Assembly: GCF_016861975.1 (NCBI RefSeq)
Contig: NZ_BOMB01000044.1
Coordinates: forward strand, 1-64,000
DNA length: 64,000 nt
Source of the DNA: Actinocatenispora rupis
GTDB taxonomy: Bacteria; Actinomycetota; Actinomycetes; Mycobacteriales; Micromonosporaceae
Reading direction: 5' to 3'
Shown here: positions 1 through 8,560 of the stretch, one piece after another
Layout: every line of letters begins with the position of its first letter
How positions within the stretch are numbered: position 1 is the first letter of the stretch
Program-made: the position numbers and the translations under genes
The notes under the pieces: model-generated
What the model was told of the DNA's origin: nothing
Databases searched by the model: none
The model's input: only the letters and a program-made list of their open reading frames with translations

Positions 1-147
1 CACCATCAGCGGTCCCGGCTGGTACACGTGCTCGTCGTCGGCGTCGACCAAGGTGATGTGCCAGGCGTCCCGGTCGAGCCTGCGACGCAGGCGGTTGGCC
101 GCGACCCTCCCGGCGGTTCCGCCACCGAGGATCACCACATGCCCCAT
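1..147 (-). CDS. FAD-dependent oxidoreductase, sulfide:quinone reductase-like, N-terminal fragment
   Basis: Only the first 49 codons are inside the window; the gene runs off the left edge. Reading leftward from the ATG at 147 it gives an FAD-binding Rossmann start with a GGGTAG glycine loop near residues 8-13, a VDAD stretch ending the second beta strand, and the HVYQPG motif typical of sulfide:quinone oxidoreductase/NDH-2-like membrane flavoproteins. A GAGGGG ribosome site lies just upstream. Such enzymes pass electrons from sulfide or NADH to the quinone pool. It sits downstream of the cytochrome b genes on the same strand, so it may feed the same quinone pool. The substrate cannot be told from the fragment. 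Confidence 0.75.
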   Translation of the reverse strand, partial: MGHVVILGGGTAGRVAANRLRRRLDRDAWHITLVDADDEHVYQPGPLMV

Positions 148-259
148 CACCCCTCTGCCCTTCGCCCGCCCGTACGGCCACGGGCCGGGCACCGGCGTCG
201 TTGCCCCCAGCTCAGCCGATCCGGCGGCACCGGGACAGTGCCGCAGGACCGGTCGCGCG

Positions 260-273
260 GGAACCATCGGCCC
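260..273. promoter_or_regulatory. DosR-like box, GGAACCATCGGCCC
   Basis: This 14-mer has the same layout (five bases, four-base centre, GGCCC) as the boxes listed elsewhere in the window. It lies about 113 bases upstream of the flavoprotein ATG at 147, in the gap after the cytochrome genes. It is a weaker match than those at 2477, 8465 or 16482. Confidence 0.35.
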
Positions 274-351
274 GTCCGCGGGTTCCGGGAACCGCGGCAA
301 CGCTTCGGTGCGACGCGATCCACCGCGGCGCGACGCCGAAGGCGCACGCGG

Positions 352-1293
352 TCAGCGCGGCGGGTTCTGCCGTCGGTAGTGGTCGCGCCAGATCAGCCGG
401 TAGACCGGGACCAGGCGCGGGATCGACCGCAGTCCGGGGATGAACGGTAGCAGCACCAGCGCGAGGGTGAGCACGGCCATCACGCCCCACACCAGCGCGT
501 CGGCGTTGGCGGACGACGAGAACGGCGGCACCTGGTACCAGAAGGTGTAGAGCCACAACCAGGCCTGGCCCGGGTAGTTGCCGGTCTCGTTCATCATGCC
601 CCACTGGTCGCCGGCCAGGTGCTGGGCGCGCGCCCGCGACTCCAGGTAGCTGCCGTCGGACAGGTACAGCAGTGGGCGGGTGTAGTCGGTCTGGTAGAAG
701 CGGACGCCGCCCTCGGACTGCAGCGTCCCGTCCAGGCCGCCGGCCTGCGCCAGCCCGAGCAGCCGACCCATCATGACGGGAACGGGCCCGTAGTCGCCCG
801 CGGGCACCTTGGTGGGGTCACCGCCCGGCGCCTTGGCGAGCGCGGCGGAGTAGTGGGCGGTCCAGGCGCGTTCCTGGGCCGACGGTGCCGTCGCGTACAC
901 CTGGAGCGCCAGGGACAGGAGCGGATCGTGGGCGCTGGCCCGCTCCAGCGGATCGAGTACGAAGTCGTGCGCGGTGTCGACGGGATGCCGGACTCCCGCC
1001 CACTGTTGCGGGGACAGCGGCCCGATCCGTTGCGCGGCACCGGACGTCGTCGTGTACGGGGGCCCGTAGGTGGCGGTGGCGCTGGTGCCGTCGAGTTCGG
1101 TCACGGAGGTGGCGACGAAGTCGTTCGGGTCGGCGTTCGACCAGCTGGCCAGCGTGATCGGCCGGTCGTCGGGCGAGGAGAACACCACGGCCAGACCCAC
1201 GGTGAGTACGACGACCACGCCGAGCGCGATCACGAACTCCTTGACCAGGTCGTACGGCCGGTAGGACTGGCCAGTGGCCGGTGTCTCGGTCAT
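352..1293 (-). CDS. Membrane-anchored partner subunit of a cytochrome b complex, unknown function
   Basis: A 313-residue protein with one membrane helix near residues 19-40, a large extracytoplasmic domain of about 220 residues, and a second helix near 265-288 followed by a basic tail. It has no CXXCH heme site and no Rieske cysteine-histidine motif, so it is neither a cytochrome c nor an iron-sulfur subunit. Its ATG overlaps the stop of the cytochrome b gene by four bases (ATGA) and a GGAGGG site precedes it, indicating translational coupling. I infer that it is a structural or electron-transfer partner of the cytochrome b. No specific family name is recognised. Confidence 0.8.
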   Translation of the reverse strand: MTETPATGQSYRPYDLVKEFVIALGVVVVLTVGLAVVFSSPDDRPITLASWSNADPNDFVATSVTELDGTSATATYGPPYTTTSGAAQRIGPLSPQQWAGVRHPVDTAHDFVLDPLERASAHDPLLSLALQVYATAPSAQERAWTAHYSAALAKAPGGDPTKVPAGDYGPVPVMMGRLLGLAQAGGLDGTLQSEGGVRFYQTDYTRPLLYLSDGSYLESRARAQHLAGDQWGMMNETGNYPGQAWLWLYTFWYQVPPFSSSANADALVWGVMAVLTLALVLLPFIPGLRSIPRLVPVYRLIWRDHYRRQNPPR

Positions 1294-2195
1294 GCTGGGC
1301 CCTCCCGCCGGGACCGGTCTCCCGGAGCGCCGGGCGGCGCGAACGGGCCGCCCGGCGCCTGGGCCGGGCGCGTCTCATCGGGCGTCGCCGTGCCGGGTTC
1401 CGTCGGTTCCGCCTGAGGCGCCTGGTCGGGCGTCCCCACGACAGGACCCGTCGTTTCCGTCTGACGCGCCTCGTCGGACGCGGCGCCGGGCTGCTCGGCC
1501 GCGCCCGCCGGACTCGCCTCGGCGGGTCCATCCGGTCCGTTGTCTCCACCATCACGCCGCCGGTACGGGAGGGGTTCGACGACGCCGCGCCGGCGTACCA
1601 GCAGGATGTGCAGCACGGTGAGGACACCGATGACCAGCGGGAGCAGCACGACGTGCCAGAGCAGCATCTGGCCGAAGTCGAGGACGTTGAAGTACGCACC
1701 GATGCCGACGGCGTTGAGCCCGTCCTTGGCCTGGGTGGAGATCCACTGCGAGTCGAAGTTCTGCTGGACCAGGTAGCCGGTGAACGCCGTACCGATCGAG
1801 CCGACGAACGCCAGGACGCCGGTGATCCAGGTGAGCGCGCGCCGGCCCCGCCACGCGGCCATGAAGAACTTGCCCCACAGGTGGATGACCATGAAGGCGA
1901 AGAACAGTTCGACGCTCCACAGGTGGGTGCTGTTGACGAAGTGCCCGACGGACGAGCCGTGCCACCACGCCGGCCCATACAGGGCGAGCAGGCCGCCGGA
2001 CACCAGCGCCACGACCAGCGCCGACAGGGTGAGCACGCCGAACACGTACACCCAGGACGCCACGTAGCTGGGCTGCTTGTCGGGTAGCAGCCGGTCCGGT
2101 GGCAGCGCCCGTACGGCGCGGCGGCGTACCGCGGCCGTCCACCCCGTCGCCGGGGCCTCGGTGTCGTCACGCAGGTCCGGGTCAGCGTCGTCCAC
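1290..2195 (-). CDS. b6-type diheme cytochrome b N-terminal-domain protein
   Basis: This 301-residue protein carries about four membrane helices in its first 220 residues and a polar, Pro/Glu/Thr-rich tail. Two pairs of histidines are visible: one pair separated by 14 residues in the second helix (THLWS to VIHLW) and one separated by 15 in the fourth (LLWHV to VLHIL). The 14/15 spacing is that of cytochrome b6 and Gram-positive menaquinol-type cytochromes b, so two b hemes spanning the membrane are likely. The quinone-site C-terminal half (subunit IV type) is absent. The GTG start at 2195 has an AAGGGG site and overlaps the upstream small gene by 14 bases. No Rieske or cytochrome c gene is nearby. 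Confidence 0.88.
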   Translation of the reverse strand: MDDADPDLRDDTEAPATGWTAAVRRRAVRALPPDRLLPDKQPSYVASWVYVFGVLTLSALVVALVSGGLLALYGPAWWHGSSVGHFVNSTHLWSVELFFAFMVIHLWGKFFMAAWRGRRALTWITGVLAFVGSIGTAFTGYLVQQNFDSQWISTQAKDGLNAVGIGAYFNVLDFGQMLLWHVVLLPLVIGVLTVLHILLVRRRGVVEPLPYRRRDGGDNGPDGPAEASPAGAAEQPGAASDEARQTETTGPVVGTPDQAPQAEPTEPGTATPDETRPAQAPGGPFAPPGAPGDRSRREGPA

Positions 2196-2361
2196 GGCGT
2201 TTCCCCTTCGGGAACGGGACGATCAGTGCGAGGACGAACAGCAGGATCATCAGGCCGATCACGACCAGGTTGGCCAGGGACAGCTGCACGACACCCCAGT
2301 GCAGGTAGTGGCCGGGATGGTTCAGGTCCACCGGCGTCGACAGCGCTCGGCCCCAGCTCAT
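2182..2361 (-). CDS. Small single-pass membrane protein, first gene of the cytochrome b operon
   Basis: This 59-residue protein has one hydrophobic helix (about residues 25-46) and a very basic C-terminus (KGKRRGRR). The ATG at 2361 is preferred because GGAAGGAG lies ten bases upstream; a GTG at 2370 is too close to that site. It overlaps the cytochrome b gene and so probably makes a small subunit of the same complex, as small single-helix subunits do in b6f complexes. The functional link is inferred from operon structure only. Confidence 0.75.
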   Translation of the reverse strand: MSWGRALSTPVDLNHPGHYLHWGVVQLSLANLVVIGLMILLFVLALIVPFPKGKRRGRR

Positions 2362-2453
2362 GGTTCCCACGCTCCTTCCATCGCCGTCCGATGACGTTCC
2401 GCGGCGACGGAATCCGTGACCCCAGAATGAGCCCGCCGCCGCGGAGTCCGGTG

Positions 2454-2490
2454 CGGCCGTTCGGCTTGCGTTACCGGGGACGAACGGCCC
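2454..2490. promoter_or_regulatory. Two DosR-like boxes between divergent cytochrome b and CBS genes
   Basis: GGGACGAACGGCCC at 2477-2490 is one of the clearest boxes in the window and resembles the mycobacterial GGGAC-N4-GNCCC core. A weaker copy, CGGCCGTTCGGCTT at 2454-2467, lies 23 bases away centre to centre. The pair sits in the 327-base divergent gap (2362-2688), about 95-130 bases from the minus-strand start at 2361. Nothing else is recognised in that gap. Confidence 0.5.
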
Positions 2491-2688
2491 GTCGACGCGG
2501 ACGGCAGGGCACGTACCTCACGTCAGGCGCGCAGGCTATCCGCGCCGCGGGGCCGACCGGCGTCGAGTACGGGACCTCTGGCACTTCGTCGTCGCCGGCA
2601 ACGCGCCCGACCATGGACGGGCACCGGTGGTGCGGTGTCCCCGCCCGGGCGTCACGTACGCCCGCAGGTACGGCCCCGGGAGGCGGCA

Positions 2689-3363
2689 ATGGGGTGGATG
2701 CGTGTCGACGCGGTGATGACGAGCGCCGTGCTGCTGCTGACGACCGACACGCCGTACCGGCGGATCGTCGAGTTGTTCGCCGAACGCGGCATATCGGGTG
2801 CACCGGTGGTCGCTTCGACCGGTGTCGTCCTGGGTGTGGTGTCGGAGACCGACCTGTTGGCCGGGGTCGCCGAGTCCGGAGACCGCGCACCGCGGCGGCG
2901 GTTGCTGCACAGGCACGCCGCCGACGCCGGCGGGGTGGACGCGGTGGGCGCTCGGACCGCGCGCGACCTGATGACCTTCCCGGCGCTGGTCGTCGCGCCG
3001 GAGGCGGCGGTCGCCGAGGCGGCCCGCATCATGATCGACAACCACATCAACCGGCTACCGGTGGTGAACGGGCAGGGCCGCGTGGCGGGCATCGTGACGC
3101 GCGGCGACCTGCTGCGTGCCTTCCGCCGGACCGACGAGGCGATCCGTACCGAGATCGTCGACGACGTGTTCCGGCTCGTCTTGCGGGTCGGTCCACCGGA
3201 CGTGGACGTACGGGTCCGCGCGGGCCTCGCCACCCTGACCGGGCAACTGTCCGAGGCTGGCGACATCGACCGGGCCGTACGGCTGGTGCGGAACGTCGAC
3301 GGCGTCACCGGCGTCGTCAACGACCTGACGTACCAGGGCGGCGACCGACGGGCGACGGGGTGA
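2689..3363 (+). CDS. CBS-CBS-BON domain protein
   Basis: This 224-residue protein has a CBS pair: the first repeat spans about residues 5-60 (GVVSETDLL near its end), and the second about 85-145 (GIVTRGDLLRAF). A BON domain follows, ending in a GVTGVVNDLTY strand. CBS pairs bind adenosyl ligands; BON domains often contact membranes or phospholipids. The ATG at 2689 has GGGAGGCGG just upstream and is preferred over an in-frame upstream ATG at 2635. The Hrp1 protein of the mycobacterial DosR regulon is also a CBS-pair protein. A second gene of the same architecture lies at 56334. Confidence 0.88.
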   Translation: MGWMRVDAVMTSAVLLLTTDTPYRRIVELFAERGISGAPVVASTGVVLGVVSETDLLAGVAESGDRAPRRRLLHRHAADAGGVDAVGARTARDLMTFPALVVAPEAAVAEAARIMIDNHINRLPVVNGQGRVAGIVTRGDLLRAFRRTDEAIRTEIVDDVFRLVLRVGPPDVDVRVRAGLATLTGQLSEAGDIDRAVRLVRNVDGVTGVVNDLTYQGGDRRATG

Positions 3364-3500
3364 CACCGGGCGCCGTCGTGGTGGACGACACGTCGGGCGC
3401 CGCGGGCGTACTCGACGGGCGCCGGGCCGCGGGGTGCCCGTCGACCGGAAATACGCCGTCCGTACGGCCACATGGGCCCCACGACCGGCCCGGGCAACAG

Positions 3501-3514
3501 GGGCCGTCCGGCCC
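3501..3514. promoter_or_regulatory. DosR-like box, GGGCCGTCCGGCCC
   Basis: A near-perfect palindrome located 50 bases upstream of the phosphoribosyltransferase ATG at 3564. It has the GGGCC-N4-GGCCC form of the other boxes. A promoter here would serve 3564-5456. Confidence 0.45.
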
Positions 3515-3563
3515 TCCCCCGGGCCACCGTACGGGCCGCAGAGTGGGGCGCGGGGTGGTTGGC

Positions 3564-4202
3564 ATGTTCCAGGACCGGGCGCAGGGCGGCCGGATGCTCG
3601 CGCACCGGCTGTCCGGGGTGTGCGTGGACGAGGCGGTCGTCCTGGGGATCACGCGCGGCGGGGTGCCGGTCGCGCGGGAGGTGTCCCGGCTCCTGACGAT
3701 CCCGATGGACGTGCTGGTCGTCCGCCGGGTGACACCGGCGGACCGGCGGCTGACGCTCGGGGCGGTTGCCGAGACCGGTGAGCCCCAGCTGCGCCATGCG
3801 ATCCACCGGTTCGGGCCGGACCAGCTCGTGGAGTTCGTCCGGTGCGCCGAGGCACAGGTCTCGCGCGAGGTCGCCGTCTACCGGATGCGGCACGCGCCCC
3901 TACCGCTGGTCGACCGTACCGCGATCCTCGTGGACGACGGTGTGGTCACCTCCGCCACCGCCCGGGTGGCGTGCCGGCTCGCACGCAGCCGCGGCGCGCG
4001 GCGGGTCGTGTTCGCGGCGCCGGTGATCCCGGCCGATGCGGTCGCCGCGCTCTCCGATCTCGCCGACGACCTGCCGCGCGCGGTGACGCCCCCTCGGGCG
4101 ACAGCCGTGCGCGACTGGTACGTCGACTTCCCGGCGGTGACCGACGCCGACGTACTCGGCCTGCTCGGTCCGGTCGACGAACCCGCCACGGCGGGGCGGT
4201 AG
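3564..4202 (+). CDS. Phosphoribosyltransferase-like protein of the dormancy-regulon type
   Basis: This 212-residue protein shows the type I phosphoribosyltransferase fold: an early GITRGGVPVA strand-loop (residues about 30-39) and the PRPP-binding loop ILVDDGVVTSAT (about residues 117-128). The family (COG1926) includes Rv0571c and part of Rv2030c of the mycobacterial DosR regulon; the natural substrate is not established. The loop reads VTSAT where many members have ATGAT, so catalysis is not certain. ATG at 3564 is chosen; a GTG at 3555 is in frame. The stop is six bases from the next start, so the stress protein gene is probably co-translated. Confidence 0.85.
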   Translation: MFQDRAQGGRMLAHRLSGVCVDEAVVLGITRGGVPVAREVSRLLTIPMDVLVVRRVTPADRRLTLGAVAETGEPQLRHAIHRFGPDQLVEFVRCAEAQVSREVAVYRMRHAPLPLVDRTAILVDDGVVTSATARVACRLARSRGARRVVFAAPVIPADAVAALSDLADDLPRAVTPPRATAVRDWYVDFPAVTDADVLGLLGPVDEPATAGR

Positions 4203-4207
4203 CGGCG

Positions 4208-5065
4208 ATGGACGACGCGTCGGTTCACCGCAACACGGTCGTGGTGGGTGTCGACGGCACCGGTTGGGCGGCGCTGGACTGGGCCGCCCGGTACGCCTCG
4301 GTCACCGGCGCGCGGCTGCTGGTCTGCGTGGCCCAGCCGTACGAGGATCGGCTGTCGCAGGAGGCGCTGGACGCGGCCGAGGAGGTTCTGGCCACGGCCC
4401 GCGACCGGGCGTCCCGCTGGCTGCCGCCGACCCGGCTCGATCCGTGTCTCCGGCACGGGGATCCGGCCACCGAACTCGCCGAGGCCGCGCGCGGCGCAGA
4501 CATGGTGGTGGTCGGTTCTCCCGGGCGGATCGGCTGGCCGGAGCGGGTGCTGGGGCCACCCGTGGTGTCGGTCGTCGCCCGCGCCCGCGCACGGGCGGCG
4601 GTGGTACGGCCGGACCGGGACGGCCCGCCCGGACCGTACGCCGGGCACGTGGTCGTCGGTGTGGACCTGTCGGCGGGCGGGGACGCCGCCCTGCGGTTCG
4701 CGTTCGAGTACGCGGCGGCGCGGCGGCTGCCCCTGGCGGCGGTGCGGGTCGCCACGGACGGCGGCGGCGAGGACTACTGGTTCGACGAACGGATGCTGGA
4801 GACGCACTTCGCCGCGGTACCCGGTTCGATGAGCCTCGTCGCCGAGCGGGTGGAGCGGTTGCGTCACCGGTTCCCCGAGGTGATGGTCAAGCTCGCCGTG
4901 TCGCGGTCCGATGATCCGGGCACCGGCCTGCTGCGCGCCGCCAGCGGCGCGCAGCTGCTCGCGATCGGCCAGCGGGACGCCGATCCGGGCCACGACCCGC
5001 TCGGCCCGGTTGCCCTGACCGTCCTGTTGGACGCGCCCTGCCCGGTCGCGGTCCTGCGTCGGTGA
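4208..5065 (+). CDS. Tandem universal stress protein with degenerate ATP motifs
   Basis: A 285-residue protein with two UspA domains (about residues 8-138 and 147-285), each starting with a VVVGVD strand. The usual G-2X-G-9X-G(S/T) ATP loop is altered in both halves: the first reads VGSPGRIGWPERVLGPP and the second IGQRDADPGHDPLGP. The other three tandem stress proteins in this window keep at least one clean motif. It follows the phosphoribosyltransferase gene by five bases. Universal stress proteins are major members of hypoxia regulons; this copy may be a non-ATP-binding sensor or partner, which is inference. Confidence 0.9.
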   Translation: MDDASVHRNTVVVGVDGTGWAALDWAARYASVTGARLLVCVAQPYEDRLSQEALDAAEEVLATARDRASRWLPPTRLDPCLRHGDPATELAEAARGADMVVVGSPGRIGWPERVLGPPVVSVVARARARAAVVRPDRDGPPGPYAGHVVVGVDLSAGGDAALRFAFEYAAARRLPLAAVRVATDGGGEDYWFDERMLETHFAAVPGSMSLVAERVERLRHRFPEVMVKLAVSRSDDPGTGLLRAASGAQLLAIGQRDADPGHDPLGPVALTVLLDAPCPVAVLRR

Positions 5066-5123
5066 CGACCCCTCGGCGACCGACACGGGGCGCCGGCGGT
5101 ACGGATGGGAGGCGGGAAGCGAC

Positions 5124-5456
5124 ATGACCAGGTACCGACGGGCCGCCCTCGTGGCGCTGCCACTGCTGCTACTCGCGGGATGCGCGGCCGGGCCGAACGA
5201 TGTGGTCGCCACCAGCGGTTCGCAGCCCGCGGGGTTCTGGCTGGGTCTCTGGCAGGGCCTCATCAGCCCCGTCACCTTCCTCGTGTCGCTGTTCAACGAC
5301 CACGTGAACATCTACGAGGTCCACAACAACGGCAACTGGTACAACTTCGGCTTCATGCTGGGGATCTCGACCGTCTTCAGCGCGCTGGCCCGGCCGGCGG
5401 CGGTGGCGACCGGTCGCCGGCGCGAACGCCGCCGCAACCACCGCCCGGACCGCTGA
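5124..5456 (+). CDS. Small putative lipoprotein with membrane segments
   Basis: This 110-residue protein starts with a charged n-region, a hydrophobic stretch and an LLAGC lipobox (Cys about residue 20), so it is probably a lipoprotein processed by signal peptidase II. Two further hydrophobic segments follow, around PAGFWLGLWQGLISPVTFLV and NFGFMLGISTVF, with an HNNGNWYNFG linker and a basic tail. The function is unknown to me. It lies 58 bases after the stress protein on the same strand and ends nine bases from a convergent gene, so it closes the 3564-5456 unit. Confidence 0.75.
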   Translation: MTRYRRAALVALPLLLLAGCAAGPNDVVATSGSQPAGFWLGLWQGLISPVTFLVSLFNDHVNIYEVHNNGNWYNFGFMLGISTVFSALARPAAVATGRRRERRRNHRPDR

Positions 5457-5465
5457 CGTGGCTCC

Positions 5466-8147
5466 TCAGACGCCGTGCAGCACCCGCCGGTACGGGTCGG
5501 GATCGTACGTCGGCGGCCCCAGTCGTACCTTGGCGTCCACGACGGTCAGGCCGGTCGGGGTGACCACGACCGGGTTGAGGTCGATCTCGGTCGCCTCCGA
5601 CGCGTGCGTGGCGAGCCACGACAACCGCAGCAGCAGGTCCTCGACGGCCGCCGTGTCGACGCGGGGCGACCCCCGGTAGCCGGTGAGCAGTGGCGCGGTA
5701 CGCAGGGCACGCCACATCCCGGCCGCGTCCCGGTCGGTCAGCGGCAGCAGGTGCAGGACCCGGTCGCCGAGCAGTTCCGTCACGGTTCCCCCGGCGCCGA
5801 GCAGGACCACGGGCCCGAACAGCGGATCGTGCCGGAGCCCGGCGATCAGCTCCATCCCGGGCGCGGCCATCGCCTGTACCAGTACCCGACCGTCCGCGTC
5901 TCCGTCCGCGGCACGGACGGCACTCGCGGCGGCACGGACCCCGCCGGCGTCGACGATGCCCAGCCGTACGGCGCCGACGTCCGACTTGTGCAGCAGGTGC
6001 GGGTCGGCGGACTTGACCGCCACCGGGTACCCGATCGACTCGGCGGCGCGCACCGCCCGGTCCGCAGGCACCACCTGGCCCGTTGCCAGCGGTACGCCGA
6101 GGGCGGTGAGCAGGCGGGTCGCCGTGTCCTGGTCGAACCAGTCGGCGGCACCCCCGTCGTGCGCGCGCTCGACGGCGGCGCGTACTGCTGCCGCGTCGAT
6201 TCCCGGCGGGGTGACGGCCCGCCCGACTGGCGTGCGGCGCCACCGGGCGTACCGACAGGCGCGGCCGAGCGCGCGGACGGCGCGTTCGGGTGACACGTAG
6301 ACGGGTACCCGGCGGTTGCCGACACAGGCGGGGGCGTCGTCGGCACCGACCAGGACGACGGCGGCCGGCAGGTCGGGAGCGGTGTCGAGAGCTGCCGCGA
6401 CCGCGGCGAGCAGCGTGCACGGGTGGTTGCCCCGCAACGCGATGAGTCCGACGACGAGGCAGTCGACCTCTCCGCTCCGGGCGAGCGTCCGTACCGCGTC
6501 GGACAGCGTGTCGGCAGGTATGTCCGCGCCGAGGTCGACCGGGTTGGTGAGGCCGCCGGGGTGGGTCGGGCCGTCGAGCGTGTCCACGAGCGTCCCGGAC
6601 AGTTCCGGTACGGACAGCCCGGCGGCCTCGGCGGCGTCCGCGGCGAGGATGTTCAACCCGCCGGCGTTTCCGATGACGCCGAGCCGGTCGCCGGTGGGCG
6701 CCGGCTGGTCGACGAGCAGCCGCGCGGCGTCGAGCAGTTCGTCGGGGTCATCCGTGCGGATCACGCCGGCCTGCGCGAAGAGGCTGTCGACGATCGCGTC
6801 CGGGGTCGCCGCGGCGGCGGTGTGTGCGGCTCCGGCGCGCCGGCCGCCGACCGAGCGGCCGCTCTTGACCACGAGAACGGGTTTGCGCCGGCCCGTCTGG
6901 CGAGCAAGGCGGGCGAACCGCGCCGGGTTGCCGAACGATTCGAGGTACAGCGCGACCGCCTGGGTCCGCGCGTCGTCGTACCAGAAGCTGAGCAGGTCGT
7001 TGCTGGAGACGTCGATCTTGTTGCCGAGGGACACGAACGCCGAGACGCCGATCCCCGCGCGCGACGCACCGTCCAACAGTGCGACGCCGACGGCGCCCGA
7101 CTGCGACGCGACAGCGAGCCCACCGGTATCGGGTCGGTGCGGGCCGAACGACGCGTCGAGGCGTACCGCGGGGTCGGTGTTGATCACGCCGAGGCAGTTC
7201 GGGCCGACGATGCGGACCCCGGCGCGGCGCGCGGCGCGCAGCAGGTCGGACTGGCGCCCGCCGTCCCCGGACTCGCCGAATCCGGAGCCGAGTACGACCG
7301 CGGCACCGGCGCCGCGCTGCGCGGCCTCCGCGAGCGCCCGCGCCGCCGCTCTCGCCGGGACGGCGAGAACCGCGAGGTCGACGGGCTCCGGGAGGTCGAG
7401 CGCGGACCGGTACGCGGGGACGCCCGCCACGTCGTGCCGTGCGTGCGGGTTCACCGCGTACACGCGGCCGGTGAATCCGGCGTCGAGCAGGGACCGCAGC
7501 ACGTCGTGCCCGACGCCGTCGGTACGGCCGGCGCCGATCACGGCGACCGCCGCGGGGGCGAACAGCGGACGCAGCGAGCTGCGTTGCGCGGCGCGGTCCC
7601 GGGCATCCATCGCCGCGAGTGCCGCGTCACCGGGCAGCGTCGCGATCTGTATGTGGACGACACCCGCCGGCTCGTGGTCCAGGCCGGCGGTCAGTCCCTG
7701 GGACACCTTGAGCATGCCGGTGTTGGCGGCCAGTACGTCGCCGTCGAGGGTGTCGATGCCGTGCCGGCGAGCTTCTGCCGAAAGTTCCTCCAGCAGCAGC
7801 GTTCCGACGCCGCGTCCGTGCCAGTCATCGGCGACCAGGACGGCCAACTCCGCGCGGTCCGGTGCCAACCGCTCGTAGGACGCCACGCCCAGCAGGTCGC
7901 CGCACTGTTCCGCGACGAGGACCGCGTGGTCACCGTCCGGAGGCCGGCTCAGCCGTGCGATCTCGGCGTCGACCGCCCCGGGCGCGTTGCTGAAGAACCG
8001 CAGGTACCGGTTGTACGAGGACGTGCCGCGCAGCAACGCACCGATGTCCGGTGCATCGTGCGGGCGGCCCGGACGGATCCGTACGATGTGGCCGTCCGCG
8101 CTCAGTGCGTCCACGCCGCCGCCGGACGTGGGGCCGTCACCGGTCAC
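5466..8147 (-). CDS. GNAT acetyltransferase fused to ADP-forming acyl-CoA synthetase
   Basis: This 893-residue fusion has an N-terminal GNAT domain (about 20-170, acetyl-CoA loop HGRGVGT at 110-116). The CoA-binding Rossmann domain follows (from about 198, VAVIGAG), then a succinyl-CoA-ligase-like domain ([15 protein letters not shown]; conserved GAAHTAAA His stretch) and a C-terminal ATP-grasp domain (from about 650). The synthetase half belongs to the NDP-forming acetyl-CoA synthetase family. Proteins with the same parts, such as bacterial Pat/PatZ, act as lysine acetyltransferases that sense acetyl-CoA; those have GNAT at the C-terminus, here it is at the N-terminus. Its ATG overlaps the DUF1876 stop by four bases, so the two are coupled. 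Confidence 0.9.
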   Translation of the reverse strand: MTGDGPTSGGGVDALSADGHIVRIRPGRPHDAPDIGALLRGTSSYNRYLRFFSNAPGAVDAEIARLSRPPDGDHAVLVAEQCGDLLGVASYERLAPDRAELAVLVADDWHGRGVGTLLLEELSAEARRHGIDTLDGDVLAANTGMLKVSQGLTAGLDHEPAGVVHIQIATLPGDAALAAMDARDRAAQRSSLRPLFAPAAVAVIGAGRTDGVGHDVLRSLLDAGFTGRVYAVNPHARHDVAGVPAYRSALDLPEPVDLAVLAVPARAAARALAEAAQRGAGAAVVLGSGFGESGDGGRQSDLLRAARRAGVRIVGPNCLGVINTDPAVRLDASFGPHRPDTGGLAVASQSGAVGVALLDGASRAGIGVSAFVSLGNKIDVSSNDLLSFWYDDARTQAVALYLESFGNPARFARLARQTGRRKPVLVVKSGRSVGGRRAGAAHTAAAATPDAIVDSLFAQAGVIRTDDPDELLDAARLLVDQPAPTGDRLGVIGNAGGLNILAADAAEAAGLSVPELSGTLVDTLDGPTHPGGLTNPVDLGADIPADTLSDAVRTLARSGEVDCLVVGLIALRGNHPCTLLAAVAAALDTAPDLPAAVVLVGADDAPACVGNRRVPVYVSPERAVRALGRACRYARWRRTPVGRAVTPPGIDAAAVRAAVERAHDGGAADWFDQDTATRLLTALGVPLATGQVVPADRAVRAAESIGYPVAVKSADPHLLHKSDVGAVRLGIVDAGGVRAAASAVRAADGDADGRVLVQAMAAPGMELIAGLRHDPLFGPVVLLGAGGTVTELLGDRVLHLLPLTDRDAAGMWRALRTAPLLTGYRGSPRVDTAAVEDLLLRLSWLATHASEATEIDLNPVVVTPTGLTVVDAKVRLGPPTYDPDPYRRVLHGV

Positions 8148-8410
8148 CGTTCGAGCCGTACACGTTCGTGCGTGACCGCCTCGATGTCGGTCGCCGCCGA
8201 GAACAGCAACCGGTGCCCCAGGTCGTTGAGCGCGCGAGCCACCGCGAGCTCGTCGCCGATCTCCGGAACGTCCTTGTCCGCCGGGTTCATGTGGGCACGA
8301 CCGATGCCGACGAGGGAGGCGGCCTCACCCGTCTGCAACCGGGCCTCGGCGTACGTGCTGCCCTCGTGCTCGTCGACGAAGATGTCGACCCGCCAACGCT
8401 TCTCGTGCAT
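8144..8410 (-). CDS. DUF1876 (dsRBD-fold, Rv1738-like) protein
   Basis: This 88-residue protein matches the DUF1876 family: [15 protein letters not shown] at the start, a GxGxAHMNPAD segment, and a C-terminal helix and strand. Mycobacterial members Rv1738 (DosR-regulated) and Rv2632c have a fold similar to ribosome hibernation factors. An excellent GAGGAGG ribosome site sits upstream of the ATG at 8410. It is first in a two-gene operon with the acetyltransferase fusion, and a DosR-like box lies 55 bases upstream. A role in silencing translation during dormancy is inferred from the family. Confidence 0.9.
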   Translation of the reverse strand: MHEKRWRVDIFVDEHEGSTYAEARLQTGEAASLVGIGRAHMNPADKDVPEIGDELAVARALNDLGHRLLFSAATDIEAVTHERVRLER

Positions 8411-8464
8411 CACGACCTCCTCACCGCGTACCGCCAGTCCACCGCGGCCGGATTCGCCGGGACA

Positions 8465-8478
8465 GGGCCGAACGGTCC
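8465..8478. promoter_or_regulatory. DosR-like box, GGGCCGAACGGTCC
   Basis: A strong box match in the 150-base divergent gap between the DUF1876 operon (start 8410, minus) and the DoxX/P-ATPase operon (start 8561, plus). It could control both directions. Together with flanking bases it forms a longer imperfect palindrome (GGGAC at 8459-8463 and GTCCC at 8475-8479). Confidence 0.55.
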
Positions 8479-8560
8479 CGCGGTGACCGGCCGGTCGGCA
8501 CTGTGGCGTCGCATGCCGGAGGCGCTGACTGTCGGTGAGCCCTATCGAGGAGGTTGGACC

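Noticed and set aside
2226-3563. Upstream extension of the phosphoribosyltransferase frame to 658 codons
   Set aside because: The extension overlaps the CBS-BON gene in another frame and is Arg/Gly-rich; the recognisable protein begins at 3564.
6316-8486. Long plus-strand frames of 520 and 687 codons
   Set aside because: They lie antisense to the acetyltransferase/synthetase fusion, which has clear motifs across its length; the antisense products have no domain-like sequence.
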